Shown here: positions 7,198-16,014 of the stretch, one piece after another | How positions within the stretch are numbered: position 1 is the stretch's first letter | How the letters are laid out: every line of letters begins with the position of its first letter | Source of the DNA: Leptospiraceae bacterium | Lineage (GTDB): Bacteria > Spirochaetota > Leptospiria > Leptospirales > Leptospiraceae | DNA: 24,763 bases | Direction of reading: 5' to 3' | NCBI GenBank assembly: GCA_024233875.1 | Contig: JACKPB010000018.1 | Location: 1-24,763, forward strand | Made by a program: the position numbers and the translations under genes | Notes under the pieces: model-generated | Database searches by the model: none | What the model was told of the DNA's origin: nothing | The model's input: only the letters and a program-made list of their open reading frames with translations

Positions 7198-8844
7198 TCA
7201 CTCTTGAGGAAAATTGGAAGCATTGGTTGTTATGAAATAATCAATAGTTCCTTTCAATGTATTACCATCATAACCGGTTCCAGAGATATAACCACCGTGA
7301 ATGATTTGATCAAATACATTTCTAACTATATATAGAGAAAATATGGTTGCAGAAGTTGTTCCTAACTGAGTAGAGTTCAAGAGATTTCCATTTGTATCAT
7401 ACTTTACTAACCAGAAATCTCTATTTCCTTTCAAAGTATGGTTGAGGATACTCCCGGTTGTGCTACCGGTTATGAGGACATTGTTATTGGAATCAATCTC
7501 TCCTCCATACCCTCTCGTAGCCGTCCCGTTTACACCTCCAAATTGTCTTGCCCATTGAATATTGAGAGATGAATCGAGTTTGACTATCAATGCATCCTCT
7601 GTCCCGGAAAGGGTATTTCCCAAAATAGATCCCTGAGTAAATCCAAAACCGTACACATTGCCATTCCCATCGACCATAACATCCCGGAATAAGGTTCCAA
7701 CTCCTGAGGCCCCTGCATAGAATGAATTCAAATAATTTCCATCGGAGTCAAATTTTGCTACAAATGCATCATACGTTCCTATCTCAGCATTTCCGAATAG
7801 ACTTCCCCAACAATTACCTGCCAGATATACATTACCCGATGAATCTACATTGATACCATTTACATAGGTTTCTGCATTTATTGCTCCGAATTGTTTTATC
7901 CAGAGTAGGTTGGCGCTACTATCTAATTTTATGAGAAACAAATCCAATAAACCAACACGTGTAGATCCTCCGAAATTGGTGTCTGAAGTTCCTGTCAGAT
8001 AAATATTATTTGATGAATCAAGAGCAATATTGTAACCTATGATACTTCCTCCGGAAACACCAAAGTGCTTACAATACTCAATGCTCCCGTCTACTGTGAT
8101 TTTTAAAACAAAGACATCCGCAGTTCCTATGCGACCATCTCCACAGACATCTCCATCTGAATGACCGGTAACATATAGATTCCCCTGACTATCAATACCA
8201 TGCCTTCCAAAAGATCTGACTGTCGATCCTGCAACTCCTTTAATAGTCGTCCAGAGACGATTTCCTGATAGATCAAATTTTGAAAAAAAGAAATCATATG
8301 TACCTGTTTGGGTTAATCCATCTATACCAACATTTGTAGAACCTGAAAAATAATAATAATTACCCGAATAAGATATCCCTCGAGTGTACAAACTTCCACC
8401 CGATCCTCCATTTTGTAGAGTAAAAAGCTTCGGTTCTACTTGCAGTTTGATTGTGGTATTTACTGTACTACTCCCATCTGAGGCAGTGATTGTGATATCT
8501 GTGGGTAGAAAATAATCTGTAGGAGTACCGGATATTGAACATGTGTTGGAATCAAGCAACAATCCCGTAGGAAAGGGAATGGATGATGTGCAGGATTGAG
8601 GGGTAAAATTCAAAATAGGGACTTGAGTCGAGATTCCTTGATTTTGAAAGAATTTTAAATTTGTTTCAGAATAGGAAAAAGAAAGAGTCGGAGGAATAGA
8701 CAGTGGTACAGTTGGTGAAACTGTTGGAGATACTGTTGATTTCTTGGTTATGATTGGAAATAATTCCGCTAAAGTATTTCTTTCGACATGAACATTGCAA
8801 CTTATGCTCAAAAAACTGAATAGAACAATAAAGAATACTTTCAT
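7198..8844 (-). CDS. SBBP-repeat lipoprotein with a predicted seven-bladed beta-propeller
   Basis: The 548-residue protein has a lipoprotein signal (lipobox LSISC, Cys16), then a Ser/Thr/Pro linker (TVSPTVSPTVP, 37-47). Residues about 55-137 form an Ig-like putative domain with PTGLLLDSNTCSISGTPTD. The rest is SBBP repeats. The blade-end motif recurs seven times at even spacing of 58-59 residues: DFFFSKF 184, DVFVLKI 243, DLFLIKL 301, DAFVAKF 359, DALIVKL 417, DFWLVKY 476 and a degenerate DYFITTN 535. Segments such as DSSNNIYLTGTSD precede each of them. It should be anchored outside the cytoplasmic membrane, probably on the surface, with a binding or adhesion role, which is inference. It converges with the ankyrin gene, leaving a 44-bp gap. 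Confidence 0.9.
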   Translation of the reverse strand: MKVFFIVLFSFLSISCNVHVERNTLAELFPIITKKSTVSPTVSPTVPLSIPPTLSFSYSETNLKFFQNQGISTQVPILNFTPQSCTSSIPFPTGLLLDSNTCSISGTPTDYFLPTDITITASDGSSTVNTTIKLQVEPKLFTLQNGGSGGSLYTRGISYSGNYYYFSGSTNVGIDGLTQTGTYDFFFSKFDLSGNRLWTTIKGVAGSTVRSFGRHGIDSQGNLYVTGHSDGDVCGDGRIGTADVFVLKITVDGSIEYCKHFGVSGGSIIGYNIALDSSNNIYLTGTSDTNFGGSTRVGLLDLFLIKLDSSANLLWIKQFGAINAETYVNGINVDSSGNVYLAGNCWGSLFGNAEIGTYDAFVAKFDSDGNYLNSFYAGASGVGTLFRDVMVDGNGNVYGFGFTQGSILGNTLSGTEDALIVKLDSSLNIQWARQFGGVNGTATRGYGGEIDSNNNVLITGSTTGSILNHTLKGNRDFWLVKYDTNGNLLNSTQLGTTSATIFSLYIVRNVFDQIIHGGYISGTGYDGNTLKGTIDYFITTNASNFPQE

Positions 8845-8989
8845 ATATAAATTAGACTCAAGAATTTAAGTTTACGGTGCTTTCTTTAGTCTATAGGATT
8901 TGATAAAAAATCTTCTTAGGTAGTGTCTATTGATTTACTTTTAAATTTTAGAAAAGTTGCAAAACTACGGGGTGCAAAATTTTTTATTA

Positions 8990-9171
8990 ACTCACATTAC
9001 ACAAAATTAAAATATTTTAGTAGAATGATTATGAATAATAAAATAAAAAATTTCTATAGAAATAATAAAAATAGGGATTTGGGGACGATTTATCCCCAAG
9101 TTGCCGGCACTTGCGCTGAGTCAAATCGAAGTGGGCTCCGGCAAATCACACTCCACTTGCGTAAGGTGAGT
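8990..9171 (+). mobile_element. MITE-like repeat, copy B
   Basis: Left end ACTCACATTACACAA (8990-9004) pairs imperfectly with right end TTGCGTAAGGTGAGT (9157-9171). The interior shares ATAAAAATAGGGATTTGGGG and a GGGGA-loop-TCCCC hairpin (9081-9097) with copies A and C. A second stem (TTGCCGG with CCGGCAA, about 9101-9143) is unique to this copy. It is 182 bp long and encodes no transposase. Confidence 0.72.
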
Positions 9172-9466
9172 TATAAAATAATAAATCCTTTGACTTTTGG
9201 CCCAGCGAAAAGCCCCTGCTGAGCTGTTACTTTTCAATATGGAAATACTTTTTCTCAGATTTCTAATTAGTTAGGATTTCAATAAATCAATAAATTATTG
9301 AATAAATTACATTTCTGAAAATAACAAACCGTGAGACTTTTTGCCCTGCAAAATGCTAATCTAGGAGTGATACCTTAAATTATACGGATATTAAATTTCT
9401 GAGATTTCTTCTAAGAAATCTGAGTATTGAATTTTTAGGGGTTCATTTCAGCTAGGAAATGCTATC

Positions 9467-9496
9467 GATGAGACATATAAATAATTATGTCTCATC
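9467..9496. promoter_or_regulatory. Inverted repeat with an 11-bp perfect stem
   Basis: GATGAGACATA (9467-9477) and TATGTCTCATC (9486-9496) are exact reverse complements around an 8-base AT-rich loop. It lies about 137 bp upstream of the plus-strand gene at 9633. There is no T-tract after it, so an operator or leader hairpin is as likely as a terminator. Confidence 0.4.
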
Positions 9497-9632
9497 ATAT
9501 CCTTCCTCATCTGGTTTTATTCACTCTTTTACAAAGAAAAATGCATGGATTTGAATTAGATCATAGTTTTTTAAGTAAATTCATATTCATAGATTCCCGA
9601 TAAGACTAGTAAGAAATTAAAAAGGCTATTTT

Positions 9633-10760
9633 ATGAGTAGACATTGGACCCGAATCGTACTATTGGCTCTGCTTCTTCTGAATCAGGGAGCTCAGGCTGT
9701 TGCCCCCGAAGTAGATAATGAAGAAATGGAAGCCAGGCGGAGAGCAAATGGTTTGAATCCGAATATGTACAATCTGGATGTACTTATGAAGGAAAATCAA
9801 ATCTACATGGAGTTTATCAATGTTGCCATAAGCAATATGATTTCTCCAAAGTCAGAAAACCAGAAAAGTCCCTCCGAACTCAAGGAGTCCGAACTGAGTT
9901 CAGAAGAAAATAGCAAAAATATTGACAGTTCTTATTATTATGATTTTCTGAAAGCTAATCAGAAAGACTTAGAAGGTAGTATCTATTATTTCAAAGGGGA
10001 ATACTCCACAGCCTATCGACCCCTGCGCGAATCTCAGGGAAAACTCAAAGAGATGTACGAAAGTGTTTTAGAAAGGCACAATGAGTTCAGTAGGGTATTG
10101 ATTTTTTACGCTAGCAATCATGTCTTGCGGACAAAAGATCGTTTCGCCAAACACCTCATCAAAAAAGCTTACAAAGAACTAAAGATCGCAGAAGATTTCT
10201 ATACTCTCGGTTTCAATGCCCAGCCCAATCTATTCCGTAACAAACTTTCCCTCTACAGAGATGGGATTCAGGCATCCCGTAGGGCAAGAAGATTTGCACT
10301 TTTGGCTCTCATTGAATTCAAAACTCCAAATGATGAGAAAGCCAATTATAGAAAGCAAAAGATGAATGCCTACAGAGATGCCGAGTATGATGGCACATCC
10401 AATAATTATGAGTACCTCAAACGAACTCTGAGGAATTTTATTGAAAATAAATGGTTGGATAGTAAGATTTCTGCTTCTGTTCCCTTTGAAAGACCCGAGA
10501 CTGCGACCGGATTTACTTACAATCCCGGAAATGACACTCCACCCCTTGATTTGATGGAAATTCTGGACGATTGTTATGGGATCATCACATACAATAGAAT
10601 CTCTGTCTTAGAAGAAACCAATCTTTTCATCAAAAGGGAAAATACTCCCAAGATCGAAGGAGCCGCGGCTTCTTCCGGAACCAATCCCAATCCTTCTGGA
10701 ACCAATCCCGGAACTAATAACACTTCTTCTCCGGAACCGGCAAAAGCCACACCGAACTGA
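9633..10760 (+). CDS. Exported protein of unknown function
   Basis: The 375-residue protein has a signal peptide ending AQA (cleavage after about residue 22), so the mature protein is periplasmic. The body is mostly charged and appears helical, with segments such as LKANQKDLEGSIYYFKGEY and KHLIKKAYKELKIAEDFY that recall the helical pairs of TPR-like proteins, though no repeat is clear enough to call. The C-terminus is low-complexity and Gly/Asn/Pro/Thr-rich (SGTNPNPSGTNPGTNN). AAAGG lies about 9 bases before ATG 9633, and a strong terminator follows at 10772, so this gene is probably transcribed alone. I do not recognise the family. Confidence 0.75.
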   Translation: MSRHWTRIVLLALLLLNQGAQAVAPEVDNEEMEARRRANGLNPNMYNLDVLMKENQIYMEFINVAISNMISPKSENQKSPSELKESELSSEENSKNIDSSYYYDFLKANQKDLEGSIYYFKGEYSTAYRPLRESQGKLKEMYESVLERHNEFSRVLIFYASNHVLRTKDRFAKHLIKKAYKELKIAEDFYTLGFNAQPNLFRNKLSLYRDGIQASRRARRFALLALIEFKTPNDEKANYRKQKMNAYRDAEYDGTSNNYEYLKRTLRNFIENKWLDSKISASVPFERPETATGFTYNPGNDTPPLDLMEILDDCYGIITYNRISVLEETNLFIKRENTPKIEGAAASSGTNPNPSGTNPGTNNTSSPEPAKATPN

Positions 10761-10771
10761 TTCTCTTTTCA

Positions 10772-10801
10772 CCCTCCCTGAATTGGGAGGGATTTTCCTT
10801 T
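10772..10801 (+). terminator. Rho-independent terminator
   Basis: CCCTCCC (10772-10778) and GGGAGGG (10785-10791) form a GC-rich 7-bp stem with a 6-base loop. It is followed by ATTTTCCTTT and lies 11 bases after the stop at 10760. Confidence 0.85.
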
Positions 10802-10911
10802 CCCACTTCCATTCTGAAATTTAGAAAAACTCGTTGAATTCTTAAATCCATTTTAAATAAGGTGACAATAGAAGATTGACTGGAATGATCCCCTGAGACA
10901 GACTTCACTGA

Positions 10912-12195
10912 ATGAAGATAGAATCCTATTTTAAACATTTTTTACTCATCCCCGTCAGTCACATTCCTATCATAGGTGAAGACGGTGATTTGATTGGTCT
11001 ACTTTCCCGGGAAAAGATTTCTCGTGAAATGGCTGATTTGGATTCTGTTGGGATAGAATATGATCACATACCCGATCACCTGATTGAAGAAGAAAATACA
11101 GATGGGGTTCTTTATTATTTTCAAAATAACCGTAAGATCACCATTCTGAATCATTTTGCTGAACGCGTTGACTCCTGGGAGAAGCCGAGATTTTTAGCCG
11201 AGTTTTCTACCTATCAGGATCGAAGGAATAAGGAAAAAGACTCACCGCCACCCCGGGAAATTCCATCCATACCAATAGAGACACCCGAATCCAAAAACAA
11301 ATCACTCATCTACAAATTGATGGAATTGATCCTGAAAAATTTCGGCGATGCTCTCTTTGCCACGGATAAGGATGGGAATACTACCTTTTACAACCAAAGA
11401 TTCGAAGAAGACATCCTGACCAAGCCATTGTTCAAAGATTCGATTGCTATTGCAGAAAAATACTTTAGAGAATTGAATAGAGATTTGATATCAGAATATT
11501 TCAAGACAAAGGAAAAAGAAGATCCGGGATCCTTTGATCATCCTTCCGCTCTTAAGATCTATGTAGTCAATTTGGGTATGACAGTGAAAATGGTTACCCT
11601 GAAATCGGATGAAAAGATTTTCGGTTTCCTCTATCAATTTGTTGAAAAAGAAGAAGAGAAAATTGAAGACAACGATCTCTTTCCTTTCCCTGTGTTGAAA
11701 GAGTCATTTGATAGAGGTGTAAACTTAAATGATATAATGAAAGAAGTAGAGTCCGCATATATCTACAAATCATTTAAGAAAAATCTTGAAAACATGTCTC
11801 ATACCGCATCCGATCTGGGCATACCCCGATCTACATTGCAGAACCGAATCAAGTACCTCGGTTTGAATGAGGCTTTAGTCCGAGATCCCGGAAACAAAAT
11901 TCCGAGGATTAGAAAAACAAAAGATTCAGATGAGGAAAAAGATTTCGATTTGGATGAAGAACTCCCCGAAGAATTCATCGAAGAGGATGAAACCGATGAA
12001 TTAGAAGAAGAGATTGTACCGGAGTCCCCTGCACCCAAAAAATCTTCCCCCAAAAAGAAGCCTTCTTCAAAGAAAAAACCTAAAGGAAGGGTAGTGGAAT
12101 CATCCCCAAAAGCGAAAAAAAAAGCATCTACAGTTGAAAAAAAACTTTCCAAACAGATAGGAAAAAAAAAGAGTAACCCTAAGGTAATTTCTTAA
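10912..12195 (+). CDS. Fis-type DNA-binding regulator with PAS-like domain and lysine-rich tail
   Basis: The 427-residue cytoplasmic protein has several parts. Residues 1-45 contain VSHIPIIGEDGDLIGLLSRE, which resembles half of a CBS domain. Residues about 133-245 look PAS-like (LFATDKDGNTTFYNQRFEED). Residues 275-320 form a Fis-family helix-turn-helix (HTASDLGIPRSTLQNRIKYL). A strongly acidic stretch follows (340-370), then a Lys/Pro/Ser-rich tail (375-427) like histone H1. There is no sigma-54 AAA+ domain between sensor and HTH. It probably binds DNA and responds to a small ligand. The basic tail may add nonspecific DNA affinity. It is directly upstream of rho on the same strand, about 93 bp away. 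No good Shine-Dalgarno sequence precedes ATG 10912. Confidence 0.75.
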   Translation: MKIESYFKHFLLIPVSHIPIIGEDGDLIGLLSREKISREMADLDSVGIEYDHIPDHLIEEENTDGVLYYFQNNRKITILNHFAERVDSWEKPRFLAEFSTYQDRRNKEKDSPPPREIPSIPIETPESKNKSLIYKLMELILKNFGDALFATDKDGNTTFYNQRFEEDILTKPLFKDSIAIAEKYFRELNRDLISEYFKTKEKEDPGSFDHPSALKIYVVNLGMTVKMVTLKSDEKIFGFLYQFVEKEEEKIEDNDLFPFPVLKESFDRGVNLNDIMKEVESAYIYKSFKKNLENMSHTASDLGIPRSTLQNRIKYLGLNEALVRDPGNKIPRIRKTKDSDEEKDFDLDEELPEEFIEEDETDELEEEIVPESPAPKKSSPKKKPSSKKKPKGRVVESSPKAKKKASTVEKKLSKQIGKKKSNPKVIS

Positions 12196-12211
12196 ACCCT
12201 TTTTTAAGAAA
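12188..12211 (+). terminator. Weak AT-rich hairpin at the end of the regulator gene
   Basis: TTTCTTAAA (12188-12196) and TTTAAGAAA (12203-12211) pair with a 6-base loop. The stop codon lies in the stem. It is AT-only apart from one pair and has no T-tract, so it may only attenuate transcription into rho. Confidence 0.3.
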
Positions 12212-12288
12212 GCTTACTAAGTATCACCTCATTTTTAACAACCTTAACCGGACAGTAAGACCCCAAAAAATTAACTCCGAAAATTATT

Positions 12289-13692
<1,404 letters not shown>

Positions 13693-13706
13693 TAGGAGAA
13701 AAGGTA

Positions 13707-13907
13707 ATGAAAGAAGGTATTCACCCCAAATATGTAGTATCTAAAATCAAATGTGTATGTGGCAATGTAATCGAAACCAAGTCCACAAGAGGAGATCTTT
13801 CAATAGAAATCTGCTCCAACTGCCATCCATTCTACACAGACAAAGCCAGAACTGTTTCTACTGCAGGTCGAGTGGATAAATTTAAGAAAAAATACAAGAT
13901 GAAGTAA
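13707..13907 (+). CDS. rpmE: 50S ribosomal protein bL31 (zinc-binding form)
   Basis: The 66-residue protein begins MKEGIHPKY and keeps the zinc ribbon cysteines C16, C18 (KCVCGN), C36 and C39 (ICSNCHPFYT). It is therefore the C+ form that holds zinc, rather than a C- paralogue. bL31 sits on the large ribosomal subunit and bridges to the small one. AGGAG followed by AAAGG precedes ATG 13707. It follows rho by 14 bp and is surely co-transcribed with it. The 78-bp gap after it contains a candidate new promoter and a regulatory inverted repeat. Confidence 0.97.
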   Translation: MKEGIHPKYVVSKIKCVCGNVIETKSTRGDLSIEICSNCHPFYTDKARTVSTAGRVDKFKKKYKMK

Positions 13908-13925
13908 TTTAGAATTATTTTAAAA

Positions 13926-13954
13926 TTGTATTCTAATTGCCCCCTCCTTATACT
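13926..13954 (+). promoter_or_regulatory. Candidate sigma-70 promoter for the IscU-like/pentapeptide cassette
   Basis: TTGTAT (13926-13931) and TATACT (13949-13954) are separated by exactly 17 bases. The -10 box matches the consensus at 5 of 6 positions. It would start RNA near 13961, just before the Shine-Dalgarno sequence. Confidence 0.5.
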
Positions 13955-13977
13955 TGGATATATTGCAATATAAGGAG
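13944..13977 (+). promoter_or_regulatory. Inverted repeat overlapping a -10 box and hiding the Shine-Dalgarno sequence
   Basis: CTCCTTATA (13944-13952) and TATAAGGAG (13969-13977) are perfect reverse complements, and TTG/CAA pairing inside can extend the stem. The right arm contains the AAGGAG used by ATG 13986 (8-base spacing). The left arm overlaps the candidate -10 box. In readthrough RNA from rpmE it would form a hairpin that blocks translation. As DNA it could be an operator. Either role is inference. Confidence 0.55.
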
Positions 13978-13985
13978 AATTCTGT

Positions 13986-14765
13986 ATGGATTTTCAAAGA
14001 TTCAAACAAATCAATGATGAGAGACTGAACTATCGGGAGATAGAGGATGCCACAGTTGTTTCCAATTACCGAAATATCGGTTGTGGGGATGGCTATAGGA
14101 TCTATCTAAAAATCGAAGACAATCAAATTCTGGATGCCAGCTACACTACTACCGGTTGTGGTTTTGGAATTACAGCTCTGGCTATGGTCACCCTTTTAGC
14201 CAAAGGAAAGTCCGTTGAAGAGGCAGACAATCTCACAGTAGATGATGTAGAAAGAGAATTCGAATTTCCCGAAAGAAGAAAAAACTATCCTGAATCCGCT
14301 ATTCTAGCTCTCAAGCAAGCCATAAAAGATTTCAGAGAGGGAACCGGCGTTCCCAAAGAAAAAAGAATCACAGCCAGTAAAGCGAAAGAAATTCTCAAAA
14401 CCAAAGGAAATTTGGCTGACGAGGATCTCTCCAGTGTTATCTTTGAAAAAGAAAATCTTGACAATATTGATTTTTCCGGATCCAATCTACACAACGCTTT
14501 TCTCCAGGGAAACTCCTTCCAAAATGCTAATTTTGAAGGTGCCAATCTCAGGGGAGCATTTTTGAATAATTGTGATCTTCGAAATGCTAATTTTAGAAAT
14601 GCGGATCTCCGTTGGGCAAAATTGACCGGAGCCAAGTTGGAAGGTGCAGATTTCTCAGGAGCCCTGTATGACATAGGCACCAGGGTGGATGGATCTAATT
14701 TGCATATATTTTCCGTTATGCAAAAAACTGGTAAGGATATATACAAAGAGAAGGTTGGAATGTGA
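13986..14765 (+). CDS. IscU/NifU-N-like protein fused to pentapeptide repeats
   Basis: The 259-residue protein is a fusion. Residues about 1-115 resemble the IscU/NifU iron-sulfur scaffold: NIGCGDGYRIYLKI (C33, with Asp35 as in IscU) and YTTTGCGFGITALA (C58) match two of the three cluster cysteines. The third, near residue 102, is absent (NYPESAILALKQAI has no Cys). After a helical linker, residues about 145-228 form pentapeptide repeats (ANFEGANLRGAFLNNCDLRN, ADFSGA), a right-handed beta-helix. With one ligand lost it may hold a cluster weakly, or serve as a binding or trafficking protein rather than a scaffold. Its Shine-Dalgarno AAGGAG lies inside an inverted repeat. It overlaps the next gene by 4 bp. 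Confidence 0.85.
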   Translation: MDFQRFKQINDERLNYREIEDATVVSNYRNIGCGDGYRIYLKIEDNQILDASYTTTGCGFGITALAMVTLLAKGKSVEEADNLTVDDVEREFEFPERRKNYPESAILALKQAIKDFREGTGVPKEKRITASKAKEILKTKGNLADEDLSSVIFEKENLDNIDFSGSNLHNAFLQGNSFQNANFEGANLRGAFLNNCDLRNANFRNADLRWAKLTGAKLEGADFSGALYDIGTRVDGSNLHIFSVMQKTGKDIYKEKVGM

Positions 14766-14950
14766 AAAAGGGTGACAGAGCTAAAATTAAAAAAAACACC
14801 TTTCTATTTCAGGGGTTTTTTGTACATACAAACTCAATTGTAGAGATTGCAGAAATTACCGAAGAAGGAATTCATGTAGTTTATAACGATAAAGAAGGTT
14901 TTCCTCACGTCATTCCAAATCTGAAAGAATCTGAGTTGGAGTTGGTCTAA
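14762..14950 (+). CDS. Small protein of unknown function, translationally coupled
   Basis: This 62-residue protein starts at GTG 14762, which overlaps the preceding stop as GTGA, so translation is probably coupled. The sequence MKKGDRAKIKKNTFLFQG then EIAEITEEGIHVVYND looks like a small all-beta SH3-like barrel. It has no cysteine or catalytic motif. It sits between the IscU-like fusion and a STAS protein in a tightly stacked cassette and is too conserved in placement to dismiss, although I do not recognise the family. Confidence 0.72.
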   Translation: MKKGDRAKIKKNTFLFQGFFVHTNSIVEIAEITEEGIHVVYNDKEGFPHVIPNLKESELELV

Positions 14951-14954
14951 ATTT

Positions 14955-15326
14955 ATGATCTTAGTAGCGAAGGAAACCCCCGATCATCTGTTATTGGAGA
15001 TTCGTCAGGATATCCTCATGGAAAACTCCAAAGAGTTTTTAGATGAACTGGAGTCTTTATTGAAAAAGCATCCCGAAACCAAGTTGTTGTCCATGGACTT
15101 CAAATCAGTCCAATTCATGGATTCTTCGGGGATAGGAACATTGATTCGATTCACTACTACACACCAAAAAAATGACTGGGAATTTTCAATTTTCGGTCTG
15201 AACAAAAATTTGATGGCTGTATTTCAACTTTCCGGAATTGGAAACATCATTAAGCTTTACACAACCAATGAGTTTTTCAAGACCTATCCGGATATGGATC
15301 CGAGCAAAGAGTGGAAACCCAAATGA
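14955..15326 (+). CDS. STAS-domain anti-sigma factor antagonist
   Basis: The 123-residue protein is a lone STAS domain of SpoIIAA/RsbV type. The signature is SVQFMDSSGIGTLIRF (51-66). Ser57, right after Asp56, corresponds to the phosphorylated serine that anti-sigma kinases modify. Family members bind an anti-sigma factor when unphosphorylated and so release a sigma factor. No partner kinase or phosphatase gene is visible here, so the target is unknown. ATG 14955 is 4 bp after the previous stop, and the stop overlaps the next start as ATGA. Confidence 0.93.
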   Translation: MILVAKETPDHLLLEIRQDILMENSKEFLDELESLLKKHPETKLLSMDFKSVQFMDSSGIGTLIRFTTTHQKNDWEFSIFGLNKNLMAVFQLSGIGNIIKLYTTNEFFKTYPDMDPSKEWKPK

Positions 15327-16003
15327 AATACTTAATCTACGTACTTATCCTCGCATTGACTTTTTGTGCAAGTGGATTCAAAAAGAAAAAACTATTGATT
15401 CGGGATCAAAGGATTGCCATCTACTCATTAGAAAAAAATCAAATTCGCAATAATAAATATATAGAAGGGAAATTCATTCATCCCTATACGATTTCTGCGG
15501 AAAAACTCACTGACATATTTGGAAATCTCCGTTTCACTAAGACCACACGAATCAATACATTCTCTGATTATATTTTTCATCAGGAAGAATTAGGGGAAGG
15601 TTTGGAGGATGTAGCACAGGCCTTAGAGAATATTGATGACACTCAGGTTTTGGTGGTTTTGAAGATTACAGATCATCTCAAATCAGTTCTATCCAATTTC
15701 AAAAGGACAACTTACTTTCTTTGGGTAGATGAATTTGGACTCAATATTGTCTTTTCAGAAATTCAGGAAGATCTGGCAAAAGAAAAGGGCTTGAACTTTT
15801 ACGATTGGACTCAGGTCGACGAGATCAAACTAGATTTCAAACCGGATGAAAATCAAATCGCAAAAGAAGATTACTTTACCTATAAAAAAGTAAAGGGATT
15901 CAACAATCGTAAGTGGTTGATCTTTTCCCTCGAAGACCTAGACAGGTATCGCTACAAAGAGAGAGCATTTAGCAACTCCAGCAGTAATAATAACGACGAA
16001 TAA
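15323..16003 (+). CDS. Lipoprotein of unknown function
   Basis: Starting at ATG 15323, which overlaps the STAS stop as ATGA, the protein has 226 residues. A GTG at 15311 would add four residues before the signal and is less likely. The signal MKYLIYVLILALTFC carries lipid Cys15. The rest is a mix of helix and strand with many Lys and Asp and an Asn/Ser-rich end (SNSSSNNNDE). No motif is recognised. It ends the coupled cassette that begins at 13986. The combination of a cluster-like protein, a STAS switch and a lipoprotein suggests a signalling or envelope function, but that is inference. Confidence 0.78.
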   Translation: MKYLIYVLILALTFCASGFKKKKLLIRDQRIAIYSLEKNQIRNNKYIEGKFIHPYTISAEKLTDIFGNLRFTKTTRINTFSDYIFHQEELGEGLEDVAQALENIDDTQVLVVLKITDHLKSVLSNFKRTTYFLWVDEFGLNIVFSEIQEDLAKEKGLNFYDWTQVDEIKLDFKPDENQIAKEDYFTYKKVKGFNNRKWLIFSLEDLDRYRYKERAFSNSSSNNNDE

Positions 16004-16014
16004 TTTTTTTATCG

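Larger units (their letters stand above)
8845..9632. other. Intergenic region upstream of two divergent genes
   Basis: It holds MITE copy B (8990-9171), an AT-rich palindrome at 9402-9421 and an 11-bp-stem inverted repeat at 9467-9496. Frames inside it (for example 8923-9222 across the MITE, or a 38-codon frame from ATG 9487) have no recognisable family and look spurious. No RNA gene was recognised. Confidence 0.6.

Noticed and set aside
8923..9222. Plus-strand 99-codon frame upstream of 9633
   Set aside because: It runs across MITE copy B and ends in repeat sequence. The composition is low in complexity and the other copies do not preserve the frame.
9487..9603. 38-codon plus-strand frame
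   Set aside because: Its ATG sits in the arm of an inverted repeat, there is no ribosome-binding site, and no family resemblance was seen.
11799..12152. Minus-strand Ser- and Phe-rich frame inside the Fis-type regulator
   Set aside because: It is the antisense shadow of the acidic and lysine-rich tail codons of the real gene.
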